64,000 nucleotides of DNA from Gammaproteobacteria bacterium (GTDB taxonomy: Bacteria; Pseudomonadota; Gammaproteobacteria; JAJPIJ01). Shown here in pieces: positions 48,272 through 57,450 of the stretch (its first letter is position 1; every line of letters starts with the position of its first letter). The stretch covers positions 62,001 through 126,000 of the forward strand of contig JAJVIQ010000004.1 of assembly GCA_022071965.1 (NCBI GenBank), given 5' to 3'. The notes under the pieces were generated by a model that worked only from the letters and a program-made list of their open reading frames with translations, was not told where the DNA came from and searched no databases. Position numbers and translations under genes: made by a program.

Positions 48272-49606
48272 TCAGTGCAGTTTCAGGCGCGGCTTGATGC
48301 CGCGCGTGAGCAGGTTCGCCAGGGTGGTCAGCGCCACGCGCCACCAGCCCTGGATGGCGAGCAGGTGCATCTTGTACAGGGACAGGTAGGCCATGCGCGC
48401 GAAAAACCCCTCCATGAACACCATGCCGGTCTGCCGGCCCATGAGGTTGCCCATCAGGTTGCCGATGGTGCTTTGGTGGCTCAGGTTGATGAGCGACCCG
48501 AAGTCCTTGTAGACGTACAGCGGCAGGTTCGCGTTGCCGCGCACGCGCTTCTCGATGGCGGTCGCCAGCAGGTCGGCCTGCTGGTGCGCGGCCTGGGCGC
48601 GCGGCGGCACGATGGTCCTGCCGTCCGGCATCGGGCAGGCGGCGCAGTCGCCGAAGGCGAAGATGTCGTCGTCGACGGTGCTCTGCAACGTCGGCCGCAC
48701 CAGCAGCTGGTTGGCGCCGTTTACCTCCAGCCCGTCGAGGTCGCGCAGCAGATCCGGGGCCTTGATGCCGGCCGCCCACACCTTGGTCTCCGCCGGGATG
48801 ACGCGCCCGGTCTGGGTCAGGAAGGCGGCCGGCGTGGCCTCCGTGATGCGCTCGCCGGTGATGATCTGCACGTCGATGCGCGCGAGCACGCGCGCCGTGC
48901 GCTCGGAGATCTCCGGCAGCAGGCCGGGCAGGATGCGATCGGCGCTGTCGATGAGGTAGATCTTCACGTCGCGCTCCGGATCCACCTTGTCCAGACCGTA
49001 GGCCTTCATGGTGAAAAGCGCCGCGTGCAGCTCGGCCGCCAGCTCGACGCCGGTGGCGCCGGCGCCGGCGATCGCGATGTGCAACTGTCCCTCCCGCAAC
49101 GGCCCGGTCTGGACGTTGGCCGCGTACATGTCCCTCAGCAGATCGCGATGGAACTGGTCGGCCTGATCGCGGGTGTCGAGAAACGCGCAATGCTCGCGCA
49201 CGCCCGGCACGCCGAAATCGTTGGCGATGCTGCCGATGCAGACGACGAGCGTGTCGTAGGCAAAGGTGCGGCGCGGTATGAACTCCACGCCCCGGTCATC
49301 GAGCGAAGGCGAGACCGTCAGCGTCTTGTTCCTGCGATCGATCGACTCGAGCGCCCCGAGGCGGAACTTGAAATGGTTCTCGGAGGCGTAATAGAGGTAA
49401 TTGAGCTCGTCCTCGTGCGCGTTCATCGTGCCCGCCGCGATCTCGTGCAGCAGCGGTTTCCAGATGTGCGAGGGCTTCATGTCGACGAGCACCACCTCGG
49501 CCAGTCCGCGCCCGCCCAGCCGCCTGCCGAGCTTGGTGACGAGTTCGAAGCCGCCGGCGCCGCCGCCGATGACGAAGATGCGGTGGGCCTGGGATGCTGC
49601 GTTCAT
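48272..49606 (-). CDS. ndh: NADH dehydrogenase, type II (NDH-2)
   Basis: This single-subunit, non-proton-pumping NADH:quinone oxidoreductase has 444 residues (E. coli Ndh 434). It has an FAD-binding GGGAGGFEL motif at the N-terminus, the NAD-binding AGAGATGVELAAEL motif in the middle, and the second FAD motif DIFAFGDCA, followed by a hydrophobic amphipathic C-terminus (KMHLLAIQGWWRVALTTLANLL) that binds the membrane. It is convergent with the response regulator, two bases apart. A related FAD-dependent sulfide or other quinone reductase is less likely given the close match in layout. Confidence 0.88.
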   Translation of the reverse strand: MNAASQAHRIFVIGGGAGGFELVTKLGRRLGGRGLAEVVLVDMKPSHIWKPLLHEIAAGTMNAHEDELNYLYYASENHFKFRLGALESIDRRNKTLTVSPSLDDRGVEFIPRRTFAYDTLVVCIGSIANDFGVPGVREHCAFLDTRDQADQFHRDLLRDMYAANVQTGPLREGQLHIAIAGAGATGVELAAELHAALFTMKAYGLDKVDPERDVKIYLIDSADRILPGLLPEISERTARVLARIDVQIITGERITEATPAAFLTQTGRVIPAETKVWAAGIKAPDLLRDLDGLEVNGANQLLVRPTLQSTVDDDIFAFGDCAACPMPDGRTIVPPRAQAAHQQADLLATAIEKRVRGNANLPLYVYKDFGSLINLSHQSTIGNLMGNLMGRQTGMVFMEGFFARMAYLSLYKMHLLAIQGWWRVALTTLANLLTRGIKPRLKLH

Positions 49607-49704
49607 GCCGTGATGGTCCTTGTCTTGTTCGTGGAAGTGGGGGCGGATGCGGGCAATAATGATACCCAACCCCGGACCGCCAACCCATCTTGACAGGAAC
49701 GAAT

Positions 49705-50004
49705 ATGGACGAGAAGACGCGCATCGAACTGGAGGCCGCCGCTTTCCGAGCCCTGGTGGATCACCTGCGCGCGCGGACCGACGTGCAGAACATCGACCTG
49801 ATGAATCTCGCCGGCTTCTGCCGCAATTGCCTCTCGAAGTGGTACCAGGCCGCCGCCGAGGAGCGCGGCATCGCGATGACGGCGGAGGTGGCAAAGGAGA
49901 CGATCTACGGCATGCCCTACGCGGAGTGGAAGGCGAGGTTTCAGAAGGAGGCCACCGAGGAACAGAAGGCCGCGTACGCGCACAGCCACCCCGCCGGCCA
50001 TTAA
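49705..50004 (+). CDS. DUF1244 small protein
   Basis: A 99-residue protein of the DUF1244 type, with the conserved block LMNLAGFCRNCLSKWY and ETIYGMPYAEWKA. The two cysteines in CRNC are a family feature. The protein is small, helical and cytoplasmic, of unknown function. The ATG at 49705 is preceded by CAGGA at 49694-49698. It is divergent from ndh. Confidence 0.85.
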   Translation: MDEKTRIELEAAAFRALVDHLRARTDVQNIDLMNLAGFCRNCLSKWYQAAAEERGIAMTAEVAKETIYGMPYAEWKARFQKEATEEQKAAYAHSHPAGH

Positions 50005-50059
50005 CGTCTGCGCGTCGCCGGGCTCACCGCGCGTCCGCCCTGATCTGGGTCGGCGTGCA

Positions 50060-50188
50060 GCGGTCTGCCCGGTCTTGCGCGGCTACCGGTGCGCGGTACA
50101 TCCATGTACCGCTTCCTACCGCGGCGTCGTGCTCGCTGTCCTGCTGCGCGCGCCGCCGAGGCGCGCCGCGCAAGACCGGGCAGACCGC
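50060..50188. repeat. Nested inverted-repeat element, 24-bp perfect arms
   Basis: Two 24-base arms (50060-50083 and 50165-50188) are perfect inverted copies separated by 81 bases. Inside lie a 9-bp inverted repeat with a 2-base loop (50093-50101 and 50104-50112) and a GCGCGCC/GGCGCGC pair near 50147-50165. The whole would fold into a branched structure on either strand. It sits in a 316-base gap between convergent genes (DUF1244 and the GumN/TraB gene), where REP/BIME-like elements, MITE-like elements or bidirectional terminators are common. There is no T tract. Confidence 0.8.
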
Positions 50189-50320
50189 CCGAAACTGCGT
50201 GCCAATGCGACGCAAGAAAGGCGTCTCGACTGAGCGCGCCGATGCGCCTGCTGGATCGCTGACGTGGCGAACGCGCGCTCGGACCGAATCCGACGCCGCC
50301 GGGAAGAGGCAACCACGAAA

Positions 50321-51277
50321 TCAGAACACGCGAGTGATGGTGTAGCCGCGTTTCTCTAGCAGCCGCAGGATCCCGCGCTCGCCGGGCAGGTGCAGCGCGC
50401 CGACGGCGATCAGCGCGCCACCGGCCCGCAGATGCTCGCGCATCCGCGCCACCATCTGTTCGCTGCGCGCGTAAAGCATGCGCTCGTTCATTCGCTGGAA
50501 CAGCGGGTCGCTCTCATGGCCGATCTCGTTCTGGTGCACGATGGCCGCCAGGTCGCCGCGTCCGTACAGCTCGATGAGCCACACGGTGTCCGCCATGATG
50601 CGGGCGTGGTTGCAGACGGTGTCCACGAGCACCGTCACCTGCTCCTCGACGGGCTGTTCCTCCTGCGCCGCGATCAGCTCCTCGATGGTCTCCAGGCCGT
50701 ACACCGGCCGGCCCATCCGCAGCGCGGTCTCACGCAGCACGTCCTCCATCGTCCGGCCGCTGGCCGGGCGCGGGCGGCCGACCAGGCCCGTGGCCGCCCA
50801 GGCCTTCAGGGCGAGGGCCTGCTCCACGGGCACCGCGTAGTGCCTTGCCAGGCGCTCGTAGCGGGCGAGGACCTCGCCGCCCATCCAATCGGCCAGTGAC
50901 CGGTCCGCGGGGAGATTCATCCGGCGCGTGTAGGCCGCCTGCGCGGGCCCGTCGATGAGGGTCTCGAGGACCAGCCGGCTGCCCTGCAGCAGCGCCAGGT
51001 TCACCGGCGTGGGCGGGCGATGCAGGCGCGGGTCGTCCAGGTGTATGGTGCCGAACACGTGGCTGGGGGCCTCTCCGGGCCGCTCGACGCGGAACAGCAG
51101 CCCCTCGCCGTACGGGATGGCCGGGACGACGGCCTCGCGCGCGCTCGTAGGGCTGTCCACGACGGGCGGGCATCGGTCCACGACGGCCGCACCGGCCCGG
51201 GCCGCCGCGTGGTGCCAGAACAGCAGCACCGGCAGCAGGCATGATGCCAGTGCGCGGGCGTGGCGGGGATGGTTCAT
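50321..51277 (-). CDS. TraB/GumN family protein
   Basis: A 318-residue secreted protein with a signal peptide near SCLLPVLLFWHHAAARAGA. The TraB/GumN signature is clear: HVFGTIHLDD near the N-terminus and GGALIAVGALHLPGERGILRLLEKRGY at the end, with the conserved paired histidine-containing motifs and glutamates of this metalloprotease-like fold. Biological roles are unclear in bacteria. Start ATG 51277 gives a good signal peptide; longer in-frame sequence upstream is not signal-like. Confidence 0.85.
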   Translation of the reverse strand: MNHPRHARALASCLLPVLLFWHHAAARAGAAVVDRCPPVVDSPTSAREAVVPAIPYGEGLLFRVERPGEAPSHVFGTIHLDDPRLHRPPTPVNLALLQGSRLVLETLIDGPAQAAYTRRMNLPADRSLADWMGGEVLARYERLARHYAVPVEQALALKAWAATGLVGRPRPASGRTMEDVLRETALRMGRPVYGLETIEELIAAQEEQPVEEQVTVLVDTVCNHARIMADTVWLIELYGRGDLAAIVHQNEIGHESDPLFQRMNERMLYARSEQMVARMREHLRAGGALIAVGALHLPGERGILRLLEKRGYTITRVF

Positions 51278-51504
51278 TGCCGCGAGTATACCGGCTGCCG
51301 ACATGTCCTCGGGGCTGACGCGGCCTCCATATGCCCGTAAGATCACGCACTTCCCGCCCGCGATCGACGGGTGCGGGACCGCATCCCCAACGGAGTCGCT
51401 CCCCAGTGTCCACAGATACGGTCGTGGTCCATGTGTCCGCCGATGGCCGGTCGATCCGGGGGCGCACGCGGCCGGGGGCGAGGCTCCGGCGGCGTCACTG
51501 ATCC

Positions 51505-52917
51505 ATGCGAGCCCTCGCATCGCTCTGGCAGAGTTCCTGGCTGTTGCCGGCCGTGCTGCTGGGCGGCTGCATGTTCCAGCAGTACAAGCCGCGGCCCATC
51601 GAGCCGCGGGCCTTCGTCAGTGCCTACGAGCGGCGGGATCTGGCGGCGCCGGGCCTGCGCGATTTCATGGGGCAGTGCGGGCTGCCGGGTGAACCCTGGC
51701 CGCGCCGGCGCTGGGCGGTGGTGGGGCTGGAGTGCGCCGCACTTTATTTCAACCCGGCGCTTGCCGAGGCGCGGGCGCGGATCGAGGTCGCGAAGTCCGC
51801 GGAGATCACCGCCGGACAGCGCCCGAATCCACAGGCCAGCGCCAATCTCGAGCACCACAGCGACACCTCCGATGACCGCACGCCGTGGAGCATCGGGCCG
51901 AGATTCGACCTCACGATCGAGCAGCCGTCACGGCGCAGCGCCCGCATCGAGGGTGCCATTGCACGCACGGCCGCCGCGGAGATCGACCTGGATGCAGCGA
52001 TCTGGGCGGTGCGGCGGGCCGCGCGCGACCGGGCGCTCGACTTCCTGGCGGCGCAGCGGCAGCGGGAGCTGCTGATCGCGCAGTCCGCGCCGCTGGAGGA
52101 AGGCGTACGGCTCCTCGAGCGCCGGGAGGAGGTGGGACTCACCAGCAGCTTCGAGGTGAGCGCGATGCGCATCGACGCGCAGCGCGCCCAACTCGCGCGC
52201 AGCACGGCCGAGGCAAAGCTCAGGACGGCCGAGGCGGCCCTGGCCGCCGCCGTCGGCCTGCCGGTCGCGGCGATGCGGAACGCGAACATCGAAGCCGCGG
52301 GATCGCCCGGAGACGCGCTGCCCGTCGAGGCGCCGCCCGTGGACGTGCTGCAGCGGCAGGCCCTCACCGGACGCGCCGACATCCGGCGGGCCTTGCAGGA
52401 TTACGCGATCGCGGAGGCGGGGCTGCGCGAGCAGATCGCACGGCAGTATCCGGACCTCACGCTCTCGCCGGGGTATTTCTTCGACCAGGGCGACAACATC
52501 TGGAGCCTCGGCGCGGCGCTCGTGCTGCCGCTGCTCAACCGCAACGAGGGGCCGATCGCCGAGGCCGTCGCCGCCCGCGAGCTCGCCGCGCGCGCCGTGG
52601 AGGCGACGCAGGCTACCATCATCGGCGAGGTCGCCACCGCCCATGCAGGCTACACGGCGCTCCGGCAGGCCGCGCTCGAGTCGGCCATGGTGATCGAGGG
52701 CCTGGAGCAGCAGGAGGCGCGGCTGCAGGAGCAGTTCGAGGCCGGGGAGATCGACCGGCTGGCGGTGGTCCGTGCCCACATTGAAACCACCAACGCGCGC
52801 GTGCTGCGCGAGGATCTGCTCACGGAGACCTGGCGCGGAATGTTCAGGCTCGAGGACGCCGTGCAGAGCTCGCTGCGCGCCGACCGACCAGGCAGCAGCG
52901 AGGAGCATGCGCCGTGA
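51505..52917 (+). CDS. TolC-family outer-membrane efflux lipoprotein
   Basis: A 470-residue outer-membrane channel subunit with lipobox LLGGC (Cys22) and the two repeated helical halves of the OEP/TolC family, for example LYFNPALAEARARIEVAKSAE and LLERREEVGLTSSFEVSAMR. It would form the outer tunnel for the adaptor and pump encoded next. Its stop overlaps the adaptor start by four bases. The heavy-metal (CusC/CzcC) branch is the best fit by context. Confidence 0.88.
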   Translation: MRALASLWQSSWLLPAVLLGGCMFQQYKPRPIEPRAFVSAYERRDLAAPGLRDFMGQCGLPGEPWPRRRWAVVGLECAALYFNPALAEARARIEVAKSAEITAGQRPNPQASANLEHHSDTSDDRTPWSIGPRFDLTIEQPSRRSARIEGAIARTAAAEIDLDAAIWAVRRAARDRALDFLAAQRQRELLIAQSAPLEEGVRLLERREEVGLTSSFEVSAMRIDAQRAQLARSTAEAKLRTAEAALAAAVGLPVAAMRNANIEAAGSPGDALPVEAPPVDVLQRQALTGRADIRRALQDYAIAEAGLREQIARQYPDLTLSPGYFFDQGDNIWSLGAALVLPLLNRNEGPIAEAVAARELAARAVEATQATIIGEVATAHAGYTALRQAALESAMVIEGLEQQEARLQEQFEAGEIDRLAVVRAHIETTNARVLREDLLTETWRGMFRLEDAVQSSLRADRPGSSEEHAP

Positions 52918-54077
52918 GATCGATGTTCAGGTTAGGGCTGACCCTGGCCGTGCTGGCGGTACTGGCCGCGATCGCGCTCGGCGTCCCGCCGGGGACCTGG
53001 CGCGCGTGGACGGGCGAGTTGCGCGAGCGCATCGCCGGCATGCGCGATGGCGGGCAGGCCGCGGCAACGGGCGAGGCCGGGCCGGCGGAGGACGAGGCGC
53101 AGGCACCGGGCGAGGGCGCGGAGGAGGACGACATCGCCGTCCCCTCGCGGGTCGTGAAGGTCGAGGGGTTGAGTGCGGTGCGCATGGCCGCCGAGGAGCA
53201 GCAGCAGACCGGCGTGCGGGTACTGGCGCTCACCGCGACGACCCATCAGTCCGAGACCCTGGCCTCCGGACGGGTCCTGGACATCCAGCCACTGGTGGAT
53301 CTGCGGGCGGAATTCAATGCCGCGCGCGGCGAGCAGGAGGTGGCGCGTGCCGCGGTCGCGGCCTCCTCGCGCGCCGCCGAGCGCATGCGCGTGCTGAATC
53401 GCGAGGGCGGCAACGTCTCCACCCGGCAGCTGCAGGAGGCCACGTCGCAGGCCGCCTCGGACAACGCCCGGCTCGTGGCCGCCGGGCGCCGGCTGCAGGA
53501 CATCCGCAACCAGGCCATCGTGCAATGGGGCCCGACCCTGGTCGATATCGCGCTGGCCGAGACCTCGACGCTGTTCGAGCAACTGATCACGCATCAGGAC
53601 GTGCTGGTGCTCGCGACCCTGCGACCCGGGCAGGAATTGCCGGATGCGACCAGTTTCATCTACGTCGGACCCACCGGGGAGCGCACGCGCGCCCGGAAGG
53701 CCTACCTGGTCTCGCCGGCCTCCCGCACCGATCCGGTGGCGCAGGGCGAGACCTATTTCTTCCGCACCCACGGAAGCAAGCTGCGCGTCGGTATGCACAT
53801 GGACGCGTGGATCCCGCGCCCGGGGCCGGCGCGCGAGGGTGTGGAGGTGCCCGGCACCGCCGTCATCTGGTACGCCAACAAGCTGTGGGTCTACGTGCGC
53901 AAGGGGGAGGATTTGTTCGTGCGGCGGCCGCTGCAGGAGTACGAGGAGACGCGCGACGGTTGGTTCGTCACCAATGGCGTGGCCGCCGGGGAGGAGGTGG
54001 TGGTGAGCGGGGCGCAGATGCTGTTCTCGGAGGAGTTCCGCTCGGCCATCCCCAGCGAAGACGAAGCACGCGAATGA
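52914..54077 (+). CDS. Periplasmic adaptor (membrane fusion) subunit of RND pump
   Basis: A 387-residue protein with an N-terminal anchor (LGLTLAVLAVLAAIALGV), an acidic linker, a barrel-sandwich and hairpin region (coiled coil roughly residues 125-200) and a C-terminal beta domain, ending VAAGEEVVVSGAQMLFSEEF. It links the inner-membrane pump to the TolC-like channel. Start GTG 52914 overlaps the channel gene stop; ATG 52923 is an alternative. No Met- or His-rich metal segment is seen. Confidence 0.85.
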   Translation: MRSMFRLGLTLAVLAVLAAIALGVPPGTWRAWTGELRERIAGMRDGGQAAATGEAGPAEDEAQAPGEGAEEDDIAVPSRVVKVEGLSAVRMAAEEQQQTGVRVLALTATTHQSETLASGRVLDIQPLVDLRAEFNAARGEQEVARAAVAASSRAAERMRVLNREGGNVSTRQLQEATSQAASDNARLVAAGRRLQDIRNQAIVQWGPTLVDIALAETSTLFEQLITHQDVLVLATLRPGQELPDATSFIYVGPTGERTRARKAYLVSPASRTDPVAQGETYFFRTHGSKLRVGMHMDAWIPRPGPAREGVEVPGTAVIWYANKLWVYVRKGEDLFVRRPLQEYEETRDGWFVTNGVAAGEEVVVSGAQMLFSEEFRSAIPSEDEARE

Positions 54078-54175
54078 GCGCCGCGCGCGCGTCGACAGGC
54101 AGCCGTGGGATGGAACGCGCCAACACGCGAGCGCGGTCGTTCGCCACTGCAGTGGATCACAAGGATTTCTGAGCC

Positions 54176-57100
54176 ATGCTTGCCGCGCTGGTTAGATTTT
54201 CGGTGCGCTTCCGCGGCGTGGTGCTGAGTCTCGCCGTGCTGCTCATGGCCTACGGCGTCTACGACCTCTCGCGCGCCGGTCTCGACATCTTCCCGGAGTT
54301 CTCGCCGAAGCTCGTCATCATCCAGACCGAGGCGCCGGGCATGTCCGCCGAGCAGGTGGAGATCCTGGTGACGCAGCCGGTGGAGAACGCCGCCAGCGGT
54401 CTGATCGGCCTCGACTACGTGCGCTCGGAATCCATCCAGGGCCTCTCCGTCGTCACGGCGATCTTCGACGACGACACCGACCGCTACCTCAACCGCCAGC
54501 AGGTGACCGAGCGCCTCGCCGCGGTCGCCGGGAAGCTGCCGCCGGGCGCGGGCCCACCGGCAGTGGTGCCGCTCGCCTCCTCCTCGGCGACCATCCTGAC
54601 CATGGGCGTGACCTCGCCCAGCCGGGATCTCATGGATCTGCGCGCCATCGTCGACTACACCATCGTGCCGCGGGTGATGAGCGTGCGGGGCGTGGCCGAC
54701 GTCAACGTCTTCGGCGGCGAGGAGAAGGAACTGCAGATCCAGGTGCTTCCCGAGGAGCTGCGCCGTTACGGCCTGGGGCTCGATGACGTGGCACAGGCCG
54801 CGCAGCAGGCCACCGGTATCGGCGGCGGCGGTTTCATCGAGAACGAGAACCAGCGCCTGATCCTGCGCACCGTCGGCCAGCCGAGGACGGTCGCGGAGCT
54901 GCGCAAGGTGGTGCTGCGGCGGCAGGCCGGCTACAACGTCACCCTCGGCGACGTGGCCACCGTGCAGTACGGCCCGGCGCCCCCCATCGGCATGGCGGCG
55001 GTCAACGGCGAGCCCGGCATCGTGATGATGGTCATCGGCCAGTTCGGCGCCAACACGCTCACCGTGTCACGGCGCGTGGAGGAGGCGCTGAAGGAGATCG
55101 GGCACACGCTGGCGCAGGACGACGTGCAGCTCTACCCGACGATGTTCCGGCCGGCGAACTATATCGAGGTCTCGGTGCACAACCTCGCCCGCCATCTGCT
55201 GGTCGGCGGCGCCTTCGTCGTCATCGTGCTGTTCCTGTTCCTCTTCAACCTGCGCACCGCCTTCATCTCCACGGTGGCGATCCCGCTCTCGCTGCTGGCG
55301 GCGGTGATCATCCTGCGCCGCTACGGGGTGAACCTGAACATCATGGTGCTCGGCGGGCTCGCCATCGCGCTCGGCGAGGTGGTGGACGACGCCATCATCG
55401 ACACCGAGAACATCTTCCGGCGCCTGCGCGAGAACCGCGCATCGCCCGCGCCGCGCCCGATCGGCGAGGTGGTCTACGAGGCCTCCATGGAGGTGCGCGG
55501 TTCGGTGGTCTACGCGAGCTTCATCGTCGCGCTGGTGTTCGTGCCGCTGCTGACGCTGGGCGGCGTCGCCGGACGCCTGTTCGCGCCGCTCGGCATCTCC
55601 TACATCCTCGCCATCCTCGCCTCGCTCGCCACCGCGCTCACCGTGACGCCGGCGCTCTGCTACGTCCTGCTCGGCCGCGCGCACCTGCACAGCGCGGACC
55701 CGCCGCTCATTCGATGGCTGAAGCCCGCCTACGGGTGGATCCTGCGCGTGCTGGCGAAGATACCGTTGCTGACCCTGCTGGCGAGCATCGGCGTGTGCGT
55801 GCTCGGCGTGACGATGCTGCCGGCACTGGGTGGACGCTTCCTGCCGGAGCTGCGCGAGGGCCACTACATCGTGCACACCACCAGCATGCCCGGCACCTCG
55901 CTGCACGAGACCATAAGGCTGGGGGACGAGCTGCAGCGCCGTTTCCGCGAGGTCGAGGGGGTGATCTCGGTGTCGCAGTTCGCGGGGCGCGCGGAGCGCA
56001 GCGCCGACACCTTCGGCAGCCATTACGCGGAGTACGAGGTCGACCTGAGGCCTTTGTCCGGCAAGCAGCAGCAGCGCGTGCTCGATCGATTGCGTGCGAT
56101 CCTCGCCTCCTTCCCGGGCATCCTGTTCGAGGTGAACACCTTCCTGACCGAACGCGTCGACGAGACCGTCTCCGGCTACACCTCGCCGGTGGTCGTGAAC
56201 CTGTTCGGCAAGGATCTCGACGTGCTCGACGGCAAGGCCGAGGAGGTGGCCGCGATCATGCGCGGGATCCCGGGAGCCGCCGACGTGCAGATCCGCTCGC
56301 CCGCGGGCATGCCGGCGCTGCAGGCGCGGCTGCGCCTGGACGAGCTCGCCAAGTGGGGTCTGCGGCCGCTGCAGGTGATTGAGGCCATGCAGACGGCCTT
56401 CGAGGGCCGCGTCGTCGGCCGCGTCTACGAGGGCAACCGCTCCTTCGAGATCGTGGTGATCCTCGATCGCGAGGCGCGCGACGATCCGGAGGATATCGCG
56501 CACATGCCGCTGCGCACGCCCGACGGCATGGTGGTGACGCTGGAACAGGTGGCCGAGATCCAGCAGACCGGCGGCCGCTACAACATCCTGCACCGCAATG
56601 CGCAGCGCCTGCAGACGGTGACCTGCAGCGTGGCGGGGCGCGACTTCGAGGGCTTCATGGACGCGCTGCGCGCGCGTGTGCTGGCGGAGGTGAAGTTCGA
56701 CGCGGAGACCTACCCGGAATTCACCGGTTCGGCCGTGGAGCAGGCGGTGGCGCGCGAGGAGCTCATCCTGCACTCGCTGTTCGCCGGCGTGGGCGTGCTG
56801 GTGCTGGTGTACGTGGCGATCGCGAGCTTCCGGCACCTGCTGATCATCCTCCTGAACCTGCCCTTCTCGCTGCTGGGCGGCGTGGCCGCGGCCGTCATGG
56901 GCGGCGCGTCACTGTCGGTGGGATCGATGGTGGGCTTCGTGACGCTGTTCGGCATCACCGTGCGCAACTCCATCATGCTGGTGTCGCACTACCGCCATCT
57001 GGTGGAGGTGGAGGGGGAGACCTGGGGCCTGCAGACCGCCATCCGCGGCGCCCAGGAGCGGCTGCCTTCGATCCTCATGACCGCACTGGTGACCGCGCTC

Positions 57101-57265
57101 GCCATGCTGCCCATCGCCTTCGACAGCGACAACCCGGGCCGCGAGATCATGGGCCCCATGGCCGCGATCATCATCGGCGGCCTGGCGTCCTCCACGATAC
57201 TGAACCTGCTCATCCTGCCTACCGTGCTGCTGCGGTGGGGGCGGTTCGTGCGCGACACGGATTGA
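54176..57265 (+). CDS. RND efflux pump, heavy-metal (HME) class, non-copper type
   Basis: A 1029-residue inner-membrane proton antiporter with twelve spans in two repeats and large periplasmic loops. The opening YDLSRAGLDIFPEFSPKLV and the charged span motif GEVVDDAIIDTENIFRRLREN are typical of CusA/CzcA proteins. By alignment with CusA, the three substrate methionines (573, 623, 672) correspond here to His, Glu and Leu, so Cu(I)/Ag(I) export is unlikely. Divalent metals or another substrate are possible. It follows the adaptor by 98 bases. Confidence 0.88.
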   Translation: MLAALVRFSVRFRGVVLSLAVLLMAYGVYDLSRAGLDIFPEFSPKLVIIQTEAPGMSAEQVEILVTQPVENAASGLIGLDYVRSESIQGLSVVTAIFDDDTDRYLNRQQVTERLAAVAGKLPPGAGPPAVVPLASSSATILTMGVTSPSRDLMDLRAIVDYTIVPRVMSVRGVADVNVFGGEEKELQIQVLPEELRRYGLGLDDVAQAAQQATGIGGGGFIENENQRLILRTVGQPRTVAELRKVVLRRQAGYNVTLGDVATVQYGPAPPIGMAAVNGEPGIVMMVIGQFGANTLTVSRRVEEALKEIGHTLAQDDVQLYPTMFRPANYIEVSVHNLARHLLVGGAFVVIVLFLFLFNLRTAFISTVAIPLSLLAAVIILRRYGVNLNIMVLGGLAIALGEVVDDAIIDTENIFRRLRENRASPAPRPIGEVVYEASMEVRGSVVYASFIVALVFVPLLTLGGVAGRLFAPLGISYILAILASLATALTVTPALCYVLLGRAHLHSADPPLIRWLKPAYGWILRVLAKIPLLTLLASIGVCVLGVTMLPALGGRFLPELREGHYIVHTTSMPGTSLHETIRLGDELQRRFREVEGVISVSQFAGRAERSADTFGSHYAEYEVDLRPLSGKQQQRVLDRLRAILASFPGILFEVNTFLTERVDETVSGYTSPVVVNLFGKDLDVLDGKAEEVAAIMRGIPGAADVQIRSPAGMPALQARLRLDELAKWGLRPLQVIEAMQTAFEGRVVGRVYEGNRSFEIVVILDREARDDPEDIAHMPLRTPDGMVVTLEQVAEIQQTGGRYNILHRNAQRLQTVTCSVAGRDFEGFMDALRARVLAEVKFDAETYPEFTGSAVEQAVAREELILHSLFAGVGVLVLVYVAIASFRHLLIILLNLPFSLLGGVAAAVMGGASLSVGSMVGFVTLFGITVRNSIMLVSHYRHLVEVEGETWGLQTAIRGAQERLPSILMTALVTALAMLPIAFDSDNPGREIMGPMAAIIIGGLASSTILNLLILPTVLLRWGRFVRDTD

Positions 57266-57450
57266 TCGCTGTCCGGATGCGATCGCCGTTCGCCCGGCCC
57301 GTGATCGCAGGATAACCGTGAGCAATGCGCCATTCGGATACGGCGATGAACGGCATCCATGCCCGCCGGGAACCTTTCGGGGCCGCCGAGTGTCGCAAGT
57401 TTCAGGGTTGCCGAGCGGCGCCGACGAACCATTCGGAAGAGGAGGCGGTC

